64,000 nucleotides of DNA from Hepsetus odoe (lineage: Eukaryota > Chordata > Actinopteri > Characiformes > Hepsetidae), in contig CM029368.1 of the NCBI GenBank assembly GCA_017165825.1, forward strand, positions 25,837,172 to 25,901,171, written 5' to 3'. Below, in pieces: positions 48,560 to 60,800 of the stretch. Position numbers and translations under genes: made by a program. The notes beneath the pieces are model-generated. The model was not told the origin of the DNA. It worked only from the letters and a program-made list of their open reading frames with translations, and made no database searches. The number at the start of each line of letters is the position of its first letter. Position 1 is the first letter of the stretch.

Positions 48560-49919
48560 TTATGACTTCTTGAAGGCAGTCCACAGCCACTTCTGTTTTA
48601 TAGCCAACCATAAGTCACACAGCATCCTAAACTGCTCCCGCAAGTCTTCTCCACCATAATGAAGAGCTTCACATGGGGTTGAGAAAGCTTTTAAGGATAA
48701 GACTCGGGTGACCATTGACTCCTGGTGTTTGTTGAGAACCACTGCTGCAGATGGATGTTTGCTCGGCTTTGTTTCTTTGTCTTGCCTCGAGACGGGCTGC
48801 TTACATCAATCAGCCTCCCCCTCTTCTCCTTTGGCTGAGTTTTTGAGAGGCCAAGGCTCTTTCCTAGTGAGGAGCCCCTCACTCCTCCTTCTCCCTCACT
48901 TCTGTCGGCCTCTGCTAATGTTCCCTTGAAATGGAGTCAAATTCAGACAGAGCTCTCTGCCAGTAGTAGGGATTCTCTCCCTGGGGCTCTTTCCCATCTA
49001 CTCTCTCCCACTCTTTTCTCTCACTCTCTCCCTCTCCATCCCTCCCCCCGGCCTCTCTGGGTTTCCTCAGCTGCCGAGGCCATCTGTGCAAAGGCAACTG
49101 AGAGCAGATCTTTTGCTGGACAGAAGGAAGGAGGAGGGGTTGGAGTGCGCAGGGACATGTTTACAGCTTGGGTTAATACGAAGCTCGCAAGACAGGCTAC
49201 GTTCTTTGAGAAAGATTGATTTTTGAGAAGGTTGAAGCTCCGGTCAGCAGACGGGGAGCTGCAGGTGACCAAGATGACGTGGCGTAGTTTGTGCATGTGT
49301 TGCATGAAGACACACTCTTTGCATCTCATCCTGGCACCCAAAGGGGCCCTTGTTCTTTTCCCATGCTCCCTCAGGCCAAGCCATTTCCTTTGGCTGGCTT
49401 GTGGTGCATTTTTTGTTTCTGTGCTCTTAAATCACACACACAACATCTGCATCAGCAGCTCATTGTTCTTCACAGCTTTTCAAAATCAGATTTGCGAAAG
49501 GGCTCCGAAAAGGCTCAAGCGCTGAATGAAGGTCACCATTGGTCCATTTACTTTAAAAGGTTTCATCCCAATTGCGTCAACATACCTTGTAGACCTTCCA
49601 GCCCTCAAAAATGTCTTTTTTGTAAGAGTGAGATGATGCTACAATTTGGCCAGTGATTGTTCTTGCATATCTCTGCCATCCCACATTGCCACCATTAAAG
49701 TTCCTTTCATTACAGTTTCACAAAATCTGAAAGCATTCAAGAAGCTGATGTTCCGTATTTATTGGTTCTCAGAACATATTCCCTTTCACTTACCTCCCTA
49801 ATCCTTCGTTTGATTGTTTCCAAGGGTCGGTTTGACAATGAGAAGGTTCTGTTTTCTTGGTGTTCTGACTTGTTGGGCTTTGTCTCCATTCTCACATTGC
49901 GGTTTCTTTGTTTTCGTAG

Positions 49920-50618
49920 GTCGTCACCTGAGTTACCTGAGAGTTGGAGTTGCTGACTAGCCTGCTGAGTCTCCAGCCCCTGATTGTAGAGGCTGACCAC
50001 CAGGTATTAAGCTATTCTTCGAGCTAGGAATAGCTGCTTCATACGAGATGAAACCGGACGGGGTTGACGCGGCAACAGTGGAGCCCATGGTAGCATTAGA
50101 TGCAGAGCCCGTTGTCGAGGTGGCACCGCTGGAGGAAGGCCAGGAACAGGCTCCGCCCACTTCGCAGACGGAAGAGGCTGCCCAAGGGGAAGTACAGCCG
50201 GCCGGGGCACCCACTGCCGCCACCAACAACGGCAAAGACAAGCCTGCAGACCCTAAAGCCAAGACAAAGGGTCCTATCAAAAAGACGCCAACGAGCAAGA
50301 CACCCGCGGCCTCTCGTCCCACCACAGCTCAAAGCCGTATGACAAACGGGGTACAGAAGCCACAAACTAACAGTGTGGCCAAGAAGACGCCTTCTGCAGC
50401 CCCAGAAAAGAAGACGACCACCACCGTGCCCTCCAAAAAGCCTGCTGGCACTGCCACCACCAAGACCATCACCAAGGCCACGGAAAAGAAGCCTGTCGGG
50501 ACAGCGCGGCCTGCTTCTGCGTCTGCTAATGGAACGAAGACAACTGGGACGACGCAGGCTGCTAAGAAGACATCAGCCGCACCTGTGAACGGGGAAAAAG
50601 CCAAACCAAAAACTACAG
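49920..50618 (+). CDS. prr36: prr36-like first coding exon (5' UTR 49920-50047, ATG 50048)
   Basis: A good acceptor (TTTTCGTAG) ends at 49919, so the exon probably begins with ~128 bp of UTR. ATG at 50048 opens MKPDGVDAATVEPM and 190 codons rich in Ala, Thr, Pro and Lys. The donor ACAG|GTAGAC is in phase 1. The upstream acceptor implies a separate non-coding first exon. Confidence 0.85.
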
Positions 50619-53600
50619 GTAGACTTACAGGAACAGTCCTGGTGAAAATGTTAAAGTGACTATTAGTCCCGAAACACTTGACCACAAATCATATTATCAG
50701 CCATATTGATCTTCTTCCAGCTGTTACAGCTGTTTCTCTGAAGAAACCTTGCAGAATTGCAAATTAAATTTAATTGTAACAAAAATCTCCCCACTGATGG
50801 CCCGTCTAAACTCTTCTTTCTGTCCCATTTCTTGCTTCAGCCCCTAGACCTGCCTCTGCAGCTCCCACCAAGGCCAGCATCAGCTCTTCTCCCAAAACCG
50901 ATAGGCCACCTGTCTCCAAGACAACCAGGTAAGCCTTTCATTGGCTCGGATGTCTCCAAGCAGTCGTTCAGTCGCAGCAATTTAATTAGGATTGCAGGAT
51001 AGGGTGTTGAACTGTTCATTACTGCCTCGTCTAATGTGTCGTCCTTCTCAATTACAGCCTCAGAAGGCAGTCTCTCTTTCTCACATAGTGCGTGCGAAAG
51101 TCTCAACACCCGTCAGCCAAACGAGATTAAGGCAGTTGGCTTTATTTGCGTACAGTGGGGGAATGAGAAGATGTTGCCAATTCAAAAGCTGTGGCACGTT
51201 TTATAACCTCGACATTGCAAGAACCTCAGTATGACCTTTCTGCAAAACTTAGCGCACCCCTGAAAATTGTTGATGATGCTCAAGAAACTGGAAAGAAAAA
51301 ATATAAAACAAACACACCATGTCTTTGAATCGGGCCACTTTTGATGTTTTATTTCAGAGAGAGTTGCTCCTTCATTCCTGTACATGTCGTGGCCCAGCTT
51401 TTAGCTTTCAGCAATAAGCGTCACACTCAGCGTTTAACGCTGAACATCGGGCTTTGTCAGACTTGGTGTTGAGCAATGAGCAGAAGCTCTCGCCCCGGCT
51501 GGGAAAAAGAGCTGCTGCCTTTGCTCGGAAAAAAGAAAACATTTGGCATCGCCTTCAAAGCCTCGTTCCTGATGAAGAACACTAGTGTTAGAAAAAATAA
51601 AAGAGCACGGCGTCCTCTTTGGACACAAGGAGTGCTCATAAGTAGGCCGGTGGTGTCGCCGAGGCCATGGCAGCTTCTTACACACCGGCTTTTGTTGCGA
51701 GATTACGGCACTGGACAGATAAGACACAGAGACAGCGAGGCGGCGTGGTGCGCTCTGTTTTGTGCAGCGTCTTTGTGCCGAGTGTCTACAATCAGGTCAG
51801 ATTACCGTGACTACCTGAGTCACGCTGCGTTGAGCGCCTCCGCCACAGAAACAAACATGGCCACTCGGCCCCCGGCCTGAAAGAGGCTTTTGTTGCCGGG
51901 TGATGAGGGTAGAAGTCTTGAGGTGCTTGCTTGGCCTCTATTCTCGCACCTCAGGCTTGTGTTAAATGAATGCATTGAAAAATTATGTGGGTTGTTGATT
52001 TTTTATTTATTTTTTTTATCCACCAGGGATTTTAAGCCTGTTGTGTGCCGAGGGTTTAACCCAAGCATACACAGCGCTGTTATTTTGCAAAACATTTCAT
52101 TTATCTAACGTCATTTTTATATCTGTAGGGCTGATTCATTAATAGTTGGGAAAATGTTCTTTTCTCTTGCATTTTTATGTAAATGTTTGGTGCACAGTTT
52201 GTCATATTTGAGTTTAACATACTGGAAAAAGGACCATTTTTTTCAGATTTTAATTCTTTCCATATTTAAATGCTAATGGTGCATTAGTGTGAACTTGTTT
52301 TTAGGGACCATGAAAGTGCCCAAATCTTTGCATATTTCCATGATTATTTATCTGATTAATTCCTCCAGATTAAATGGATTCAAATCTGAATTTTCTGCAG
52401 AAATTCACAGCTTTTTTTCCAGTGAGAAATAATTTCACGTGCAAAATGAGGCTCTTCCATCATGAACGCACTGGGGACAGCTAGGGGACGGACGTGGACG
52501 ATCTGTGCGTCACAATATTGGAAGACATTTTCATGATAAGCTATGTCATCATGAAAACTATGCCATCTAAGTGAAAAATGATGATTTTTAGATTCATGCT
52601 CACTTCAGCGCATCCGGTTTCTTCATGATGGACCATCTAGTCGCCAGCATCCTTTCATTCTTCACAATCACAGTCATGGACTTCACAATGATGATAAAAT
52701 CTGTCATATCTGCCAGCCCTGCTCGGAGGGTTAATTGCGTGGTGTTTTTTCCTTCCTGTTTATGTTTGCCTGTCCCACTCGTTCACATGGATGAGACAAA
52801 AGAAGTGTGCTTGTGGTCTCTGTGAGGACACTGAGGGATTCAGTGGAGACAGAAGAAGGAGAAAAGTCTGGTAAAGAGAGGGACTCAATCCGTCTCTGCC
52901 AAGCCAGCCAGAGGATTGTATCTGAGGTCCAGGCAGCTCCATATATCACTCCTGTTATCGGATAGGAGCTTTCGCTGCTTCTTTAATTTATTCTTAAGGC
53001 CGAAAACGCCAACCAGCCCTGATATCTCAGCTCGGCTTTTTTCATTTACTGAAAACCCAGGAACTTAATGGACACAGTAAATTATGTGAACGTTTACCTC
53101 CGGAATGGCTTCGAGCCCTTCGGATTTTGGTCTCCGTTGGGAGGTTATTGCTGATCCAGTTCCGTCCATCACTATTTGTCTGCTGGAAGTTGACGCTGCC
53201 AGATGAAGGGTTAAAAAAATATATTTTTTAATCGTTTTTGACAAAATCACAGCCAGGAATGGTGCAAACGGACTACTTTATTTTCATTCTAAAATATCAA
53301 ATATTAACGTTAAATTAGCACTTCAATTAAAGTGCTAATTGGGTTGGTTTCATTTTGATAATAAAATCTAATAATCCAGGGCTTGTGAAATGGCCTTTAA
53401 AAACAGGTTTGTTGGTGAAAGAAGGTTCTGGTTGGAAATACAGATTTACTAAAATCTCATTTAAATGAAAATGGAAATTCTGGATTAAAAAAATTGCAAT
53501 GGAATGAATTCAGCTGGAGTCAGGGGCTGACTGACTGTGGGCTCCTGACCGCAATATTTAATATTCTGCCACTGATAACGCAGAACCTGACACCCAGAGG

Positions 53601-54666
53601 TCCATTTTCGGGTGGAGCCGTGCATGAATTAAACATAAAACCCAAAACACAGATCTGTTTCAGCCCGTAGTGCGTTGTGCAGTGTGTGTTAGAGCGTGTT
53701 CGTGAGGGATCGTGTGTATGCCAGGCATTTGTGTTTGTTGGAATGTGTGTCCACTTGTTTGTGGGTGTTGGCATCTTTGTGTGGATGAGCAAAAGAGAGA
53801 GAGAGAGAGAGCGAGAGAATGGCTTATTCAAAGAAAAGAAGAAAAGGGCTTTGGCCGTAATTTGCACATCGTAGTTCTTTCTTTCGATCACAAAACTGGC
53901 TGAACTGGTGCTGAGCAGGCTCAAAACATCATCCTAAAGGCAAATTTAGCAGCGAACGAGGGTAGAAAACGAGAAAAGCCGCTCTGTTGGTTACGTATAT
54001 ACAATTTCTCCCAATATACTAAACAGTACACTCAATCTCTCACTCATTTTCTTAACCGCTTGACCTGATTTGGGTTGCAGGTGGTGCTGGAGTCTATGCC
54101 AGCTCTCACAGGATCAAATGCAGGGACACTCCCTGGACAGGTTGCCAGTCACTCCCTGAAAAGGTTGCCATTCACAGGGCAGACAAACACACATACACAC
54201 ACACACACACACACACAGAGCCGGGTCAGTGTTAGGATTTAGGAAAACTCACTTCAGTCCCACACCCCACTGCAAAAATCAGTCACTGTGGACATCGTCT
54301 CTGCTGCAATGGGTGTGTCCCCGGATAAGGTCATAGTGACTCATTCAGCATTAGGTTGTTAATCTCTCTCTCCCTCTCTCTCTCTCTCTCTCCCTCTCTC
54401 TCTCTCTCTCTCCCTCTCCCTCTTTCTCCATCCCTCTCTCTCTCTCTCTCTCTCTCCCTCTTTCTCCATCTCTCTCTCTCTCTCTCCGTCTCCCTCTTTC
54501 TCCATCTCTCTCTCTCTCTCTCTCTCTCCGTCTCCCTCTTTCTCCCTCTCTCTCTCTCTCTCTCTCTCTCCGTCTCCCTCTTTCTCCATCTCTCTCTCTC
54601 TCTCTCTCTCTCCGTCTCCCTCTTTCTCCATCTCTCTCTCTCTCTCTCTCTCTCCCTCTCCCTCTT

Positions 54667-54700
<34 letters not shown>

Positions 54701-54793
54701 ATGCAGTTTCTTCCTGCGTCATGTCTTACATGAGCCACTGCACCACATCTAATCACCAGATGGATGGTGGGGAGGAAGTGGGATGGGTGAGGG

Positions 54794-54830
<37 letters not shown>

Positions 54831-57800
54831 TGAGGAGCACCAACTCGATTGATTTTTCATTAAATTACATTCGTTTACGGTTCGGTCCATTTTCTTCAGC
54901 TTCTTTGTGTTTGTTCTTTGCTCTGGGGTTTTTCAGACAAAGCTGCCTCCACGTTTTCACCCCACTTTGCTTCGTGTACAGTCAGCTCCGTGCATAATTA
55001 CTGGCACCCTTGGTTAGAATGTATTGATTGAAGTGAATTCTATAAGAATCTGTAGAGGTGCCGAAGATTGAGGCATGGGGTTTTGTCCATTTTTATCTTC
55101 CTGGACTTTAAAGGGTAGATATCTCTCATTCTTTCTTATGAAATGCCTTGTAGGGTGTGAATAATTGTGGAGCTGGCTGTGTGTTATTGCAGGGCTGGTG
55201 TGTAATCTTACGTCCAGTCTTTTCTGTAGTCTCCAAAAAAACAAGGGCCCAAGATTGGGCTGGAGAGCCCTGGGTTATGGTCAGCGATCTAAAGCAATCG
55301 TTCAAGCTTGAAAGCACTTCTGCATCGTCAGTGTCCTCACATGACCCCCCACTCAACACATCACGAAGAGATTTTCTGTCCCTGCAGACCCACTCCGGGA
55401 TATTGGGGCCCTTAACTGTCTGAAATAAGGCTGATGAGCCGGTTTGTGGTTCATTTATCTTGGGTGGATCTTCATCAAAGAGGAACCCTCAGGGCCTTCT
55501 TAGCCCTATTGCTTTATTAAAAAAGCAATCGCTTAAAAAAATTACATTTGCCTAGTTTGTAGTTTATTTTTAATCGGTGGAAGTGAATTTTTCAGTTTTT
55601 TAGCTTCAGATGTCCACGTTCACTCTAGAATGATGCTAAATCATCAGCTGGGCACAATACTTGAATCCCATAGGGGTGCTAGAAGAAGTGGGCTATATCA
55701 TAGACATGATTTGTCCTCATTTTTTTATTATGGTAATAATAATGGTCTGAACTGAAGGCCTTGCTCTGATAGTCGTCCTCGCTCCTCGTCCTGATCATCT
55801 TATTACTCACTTATCCATATTTCATGATGGGATGCAGAGAAGACGAATAATTCAAATTGATAGTCTCTTCCAGAGCTCTTCTGAATTTTTCAGATGAAGG
55901 AAAGCGAGTAGTCTGGGAACTCGCATTGGGTAACTTGCAGACGAACCGGGACGGCTTGGCCTGGCGTGTGTATCTGGTTAATCTGGGCCCCTGTTGACTC
56001 TCGTTTAAGGGGCTAACGAGTCCCTTTTGGCCCTTCCGCCTAATTAAAACTTCAGCTGTGAGCTCGCGCTCGTCCTCTTAAGCAGGACGTCCCTCCTCAG
56101 CTTGCTGTGCTCCGGGCGGACGTGCTGTCAGTTTAAATGTGATGGATCAAAGCCTCGCAATGTTTGCTTTCCCACGTTTCTGTGTCAACTCTGACAGAAG
56201 ACCCCCGTCAGTGCAGGCGCCTAATGATTCAGGGTTATTTGCAGCGAAAAGCCCAAGGCTGCATTTGGGAGCTTTAACGCATCCGTGTGTGTGCGCCTAC
56301 ACGCGTCCCCTCCCTCGTGGGCTCCTATGCTATTTTCTGCATTTAAACCCGCTGGCCTTGCCGACAGCTACATGAAACATGTATAGGCGCGTGGAATAAA
56401 AGGAAACATCGGCCTAGTTTTTTTTTGTTCCCCTTTCTGTTTTTTATCAGACACGGCGGAGAAAAAAAGCCTGATTCAGCCCGATTCTCCAACAAATAAG
56501 AACAATCCGGTAAATCTTACACACGTGTCCCATGGAGGACATTATTTGTGAAGTGGAAAGTGACACTAATATGAAGTTAATAGTCTTTAATCGGATGAGT
56601 AATGCACATCCCCCCCCCCTCTCTCTCTCATCACCCTACTGTCATAGTGGATTATTCATATTGGTTTTATCCAAGGGATTTAGGTGAATGCTCTCCATAT
56701 CTCCTGTGTCCCTCTCTACCCTTCCTCCATACCGGTCTATCGTTGCTGTACTGCGATTACCGGTTCTGGAAGTTTCTCTTGGGCGACTACTCGGATTTTA
56801 GAGCCAGTCTTTCGTTAGTAGGCACTACTCAGGGTCTAGGGTTTATTAATAACTCTCTGGCAATGTTCTCAACTTTGCACCGGCAATCAGAAACAAATGC
56901 ACGCAGCTCCTGATAGCATTTAAAAACGGGAATTGGGAACGGCAGACAGATTTTAGTTCATTTGCCTGTAATCGCTATGCAAATCACGTCACCTGGAAAG
57001 GCCTGGTGAACATGAAGGATCAGGTCATTTAAGGTCATCTCATTGGGTGAAGACTGCCTCTGGAAATCAGAGGTTCTGAACCTGGATCCTGGCATGTTTC
57101 CATCAGTGAAAGTGAAAATGGAAACCACTGAAAATGGCTCTTCCAAGTAATACAATAGTAGACCAAGAAAATCTTCTCTTTAGTAATGGAGGTTCAATTA
57201 AAAACATTGGTCCATTCATCATGAAATTCGGACGAAAATCAGCTGAAGACTGGTTGAAGATGAAAAAATGGAGATTTGCTCCAATAGCAACAATATGAGG
57301 ATTCATTTTTTAAAGATGTCACACTGAGATGCAACCTTAGGTAACCTAATTTTACTAATCCCCTTTAGTGATGATGAAAAAACCTATTCTAGTTTGCCCA
57401 GCTCCCACTTAATATGCACAAAAAAGTTGGCCAATTATAGAGTTGGAAAGACAAGCTTGTAAATGATGCATCATGGTGCCAAATTCCGCTTGGGAAGACT
57501 TTATAATAATTATTAATTTATTTATTGGGTATGCATAAAACGTTATGCATTTAAACGCAGGAGGATCCTGTAAAATAAGGGGTGTCCCCACTGTGTGTCT
57601 CTACTGGGCTTTTGGAGGAAACCCATGATGAGGAGAACATGAACACTCCACACAGAAAGGACCAGACTGGGAATTGATCCCAGAACCTTTCTGCTGTGAG
57701 GCGACCTGCACCAGCGTGCCGCCCTACAATAGTTGTCATCTAAATACATGAATGGATACATGATGAGTTTCATCCATTTGTAGCCATCCAAAAGAGCTGC

Positions 57801-60800
57801 ATCCCAGATAAAAAGCAATTTGATCCAGCAGACATCTTAAATTCATCTTCTCATTGTTCTCTCCTCCACACAGCAAGGCCTACCGTAGTTTAAACCCATT
57901 TATTTAAATGTAGGACACAAGTTTGATATTGGTGACACGCTTCTTTCCCCGCTTCGCTTTCACCAAGAGACGAGAAACATGCTGTGTGGAAGTGAAAAGG
58001 CATCAAATATGCAGCGGCTCTGCTTTTTTGCCACACGCCTGTGCATTGGAATGGGATTTGAATAGTTATTTTTGCCTTTACTCGTTTAGAATGAAAGATT
58101 AATGTAACTCTCACGCTCTCGTCCACCCTGTCATCTTCTATGTTGCTCTCTTGGTTGCCAGTCTTTATTTAGAGCGAGAGATAGGCCGCAAGCGGAGCGT
58201 GAGTTAAGGGGATGAGCTGCTCGTGCCGTGCCTGTGGGATCTGGGTTACTTTGCTCAACCCCTGACGTGGAGCCCGGGATGCAGCAGACTGCCTGCCAAG
58301 CGGACGGCCATTATCCACAAGGTCGTCCAGGTCACTGACACTTGGAAGGCAACCATTGCTGACGGTGATGGTTTGGAAGAATTCGGAACAACGCGCCCTT
58401 GCTGTGTGCCGCCCTTCTGTTTCTCCAAGAATAGGTTGGAAATTGGGGTGACGATGTCTGGAACCGAGAGGCGTTTCTCGGTGATGTGTATTTGAGGTAG
58501 GCTGATCGGCCTGAGCGCTGAAAAGGAGAAAAGTGAAAGTGAAAAAGTGAAAGTGACAACCCTTGTCATTGCGAGGTCATGGCACAGCACACATGAACCA
58601 CAACGAAATTGGACCTCTGCATTTAACCCATGCACACTCAAACCCGTGCAGCAGTGGGCAGCTATTGAAAGCGCCCGGGGAGCAGTGATGGGGACGGCAC
58701 CTTGCTCAAGGGTACCTCAGGGCAACCTATCGGGAAGGGGTTTGAACCCCTGATCCTCCAATCATGCGGCTAACACCCTAACCACTAGGCCACCACTGCC
58801 CCTAGAAGAAGACCAAGAACAAGTACAACGAGCAAAGAAAATCAACTCGAGAATTCTTATCCAAAGACCAGTGAGCAGGACAGGCCTTCATTCTTTTCTA
58901 ATCACTCTGACTCACCCACACGCATTCTTCCTCTCCTTCTCAGTATCCCACACTCTCTAGGGACGCTTGTAATGCATTTTGCTGTAATTTGGAATCCATG
59001 TTTGCAGTTAAGCTCAACACAACTGATTAGTAGAGACCCACTGCTGATGTTTGATCAGAGACTGCATACATAAAACATCTCACAGCAGGAGATCATCTAA
59101 TCCTGGGTGCGATCTGTCACCACCATCTCTGTTACTCTGACATTCTGGTTAAACACGATCTCTGTCAGAGGTCCCTGTGCCAAAAAAAGCATAAAATGGT
59201 CGAGTCTTGGAAGTTCTGGGACAGTTAAAGTTCTCTTGCCATTATTTTGTTTGCATCTGCTGCAGGTAGGAAACTGGGTCAGCATCACGAACAGCTGACC
59301 TGATCCTATCTTCTGCTCAGAGCTACAAATGAGTCTCAGACACACAATCCACCATTGGTGCTGTGCTTTTATGCTTCTTCGTTTCTGGCCCCCAGGCCCA
59401 CGCTTTGCAGTGTGACTAATCATTCAGGTTAACAAGTTCCTGCTCACTGCAGGGTCTAAACCGTGTAACTATACAGCCGAAGGTTTCTGAGATGGGAAGA
59501 TAAGTCTTGCTGATGCTGGATTTCAGCGCTTTTTGCTCTTTTCAACATCATTTATTTTGCGATTTAAGAAATCGATGCACCCACAAATCACAGAACCCCT
59601 TTTAATATGTTTCTTAGAGATGCAGACTACATGTCTCTCTTCTGTCCCCTACATTTCCAGGCCAGCCACAAGTACCACCACTTCACGCCCGGCCTCCGCT
59701 GCACCGAAGCCAGCAACCACTGCAGCATCCAAGACTTCAACATCCGCATCCAAGCCCTCTCCTTCAGCAGCTAAAACGACCACCTCCACTGCCAAACCAT
59801 CACCTGCTAAAACCACAGCACCCCCTGCTGGCCGTACTTCTTCCCAGTCCACAAAGACCACTACACCCATCAAAAAAGGTAGACACAATAACTATTTGTT
59901 GTCTCAAAGAAATGGTTTTAAAAGAGTTTCAGATGTTTGTGAACATGTGATTAGTCAAAAGATATGGGTATGATGTTTCTACAGTCATGTATTTCACATT
60001 TTAAGATGGTAATCAAATGAAAATGCATTAAACGGCATATATTTGTACTTTTTTTTAACAACTGAAGTCAGCTTCTGGACAACTGGAGACAATTCCCACA
60101 AATTTGGTCCTGTCATCTTAAAATGCAATTTGAAAATTTTGACTACACGGTTCTCTTCTTTGGCTTTCTCCTTTTAGATGTTAGCAAGCCAGCAACCCCA
60201 GCAGCCAAGAAGCCAGCTGCCTCCCCTCTCACCCGCCCTGCCTCGACCAAGACTGCCAAGCCAGACACCCCGAAGGCAGCCACGACGGCCAAACCAGAGT
60301 CTGCCTCCAAGAAACCCTCTTCCCCCACAAAGGCATCAGCAGATGCCAAGACGAATAAGCCTAAGGATAGCAAGCCGGCTCCCTTAAAGGAGGTCAGTGC
60401 AAGCCCCAAAACCCCTAGTGCGAAGAACAAGATGACCAGCCCTAAGAAAACAGTGGGTAGCAGCACTCCCATGCCAGTGAAGCGTGGGCCCAAAGCTGCA
60501 CCAGCAGCTGAAGCTGCGCCAAAAGACAGTAAGAAGGAGGATGTGGCTCCTACCAAGGAAACAACTCCCACTGTTGATGCCACGGCTGCTGCTGCTGCTG
60601 TAGCTGTTGTCGCTGCTGCTGCTGCTGTTGCAGCTTCTGATACGTTCAGCTCTGAAGTAACCAGCAAGCCTGAAGTCCATGCTGAGCCTGAGTCTGAACT
60701 CCCACCTGAACCAAAGCCTCAACCTGAATCAATGCCTGAACTTGTACCAGAGCCCAGTTCTGAAGCCCTGTTGGAAACTGAGGCTGAAATTGCACCTGAA

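Larger units (their letters stand above)
34851..49919. other. Probable first intron of the prr36-like gene (or intergenic)
   Basis: Five SINEs, one Mermaid fragment, a MITE and two LINE tails, listed separately. 39600-44400 has moderate GC and several short frames but nothing I recognise. A perfect CRE palindrome (TGACGTCA, 42621-42628) and a TATAAAG (43347-43353) could be chance. Confidence 0.4.
50929..59660 (+). other. Intron of the prr36-like gene (8.7 kb)
   Basis: Bounded by GTAAGC and TTTCCAG, with matching phase 2. It holds the CT minisatellite, a MITE, two Mermaid fragments and one SINE. No additional coding exon is required by the frame; small skipped exons cannot be excluded. Confidence 0.7.

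Noticed and set aside
50096..50685. Antisense frames over the first prr36-like coding exon
   Set aside because: High-GC shadow of the sense exon, without acceptable splice sites or family resemblance.
54331..54843. Arg/Glu-rich and Leu/Ser-rich frames on both strands
   Set aside because: They come from the CT/GA minisatellite, not from coding sequence.
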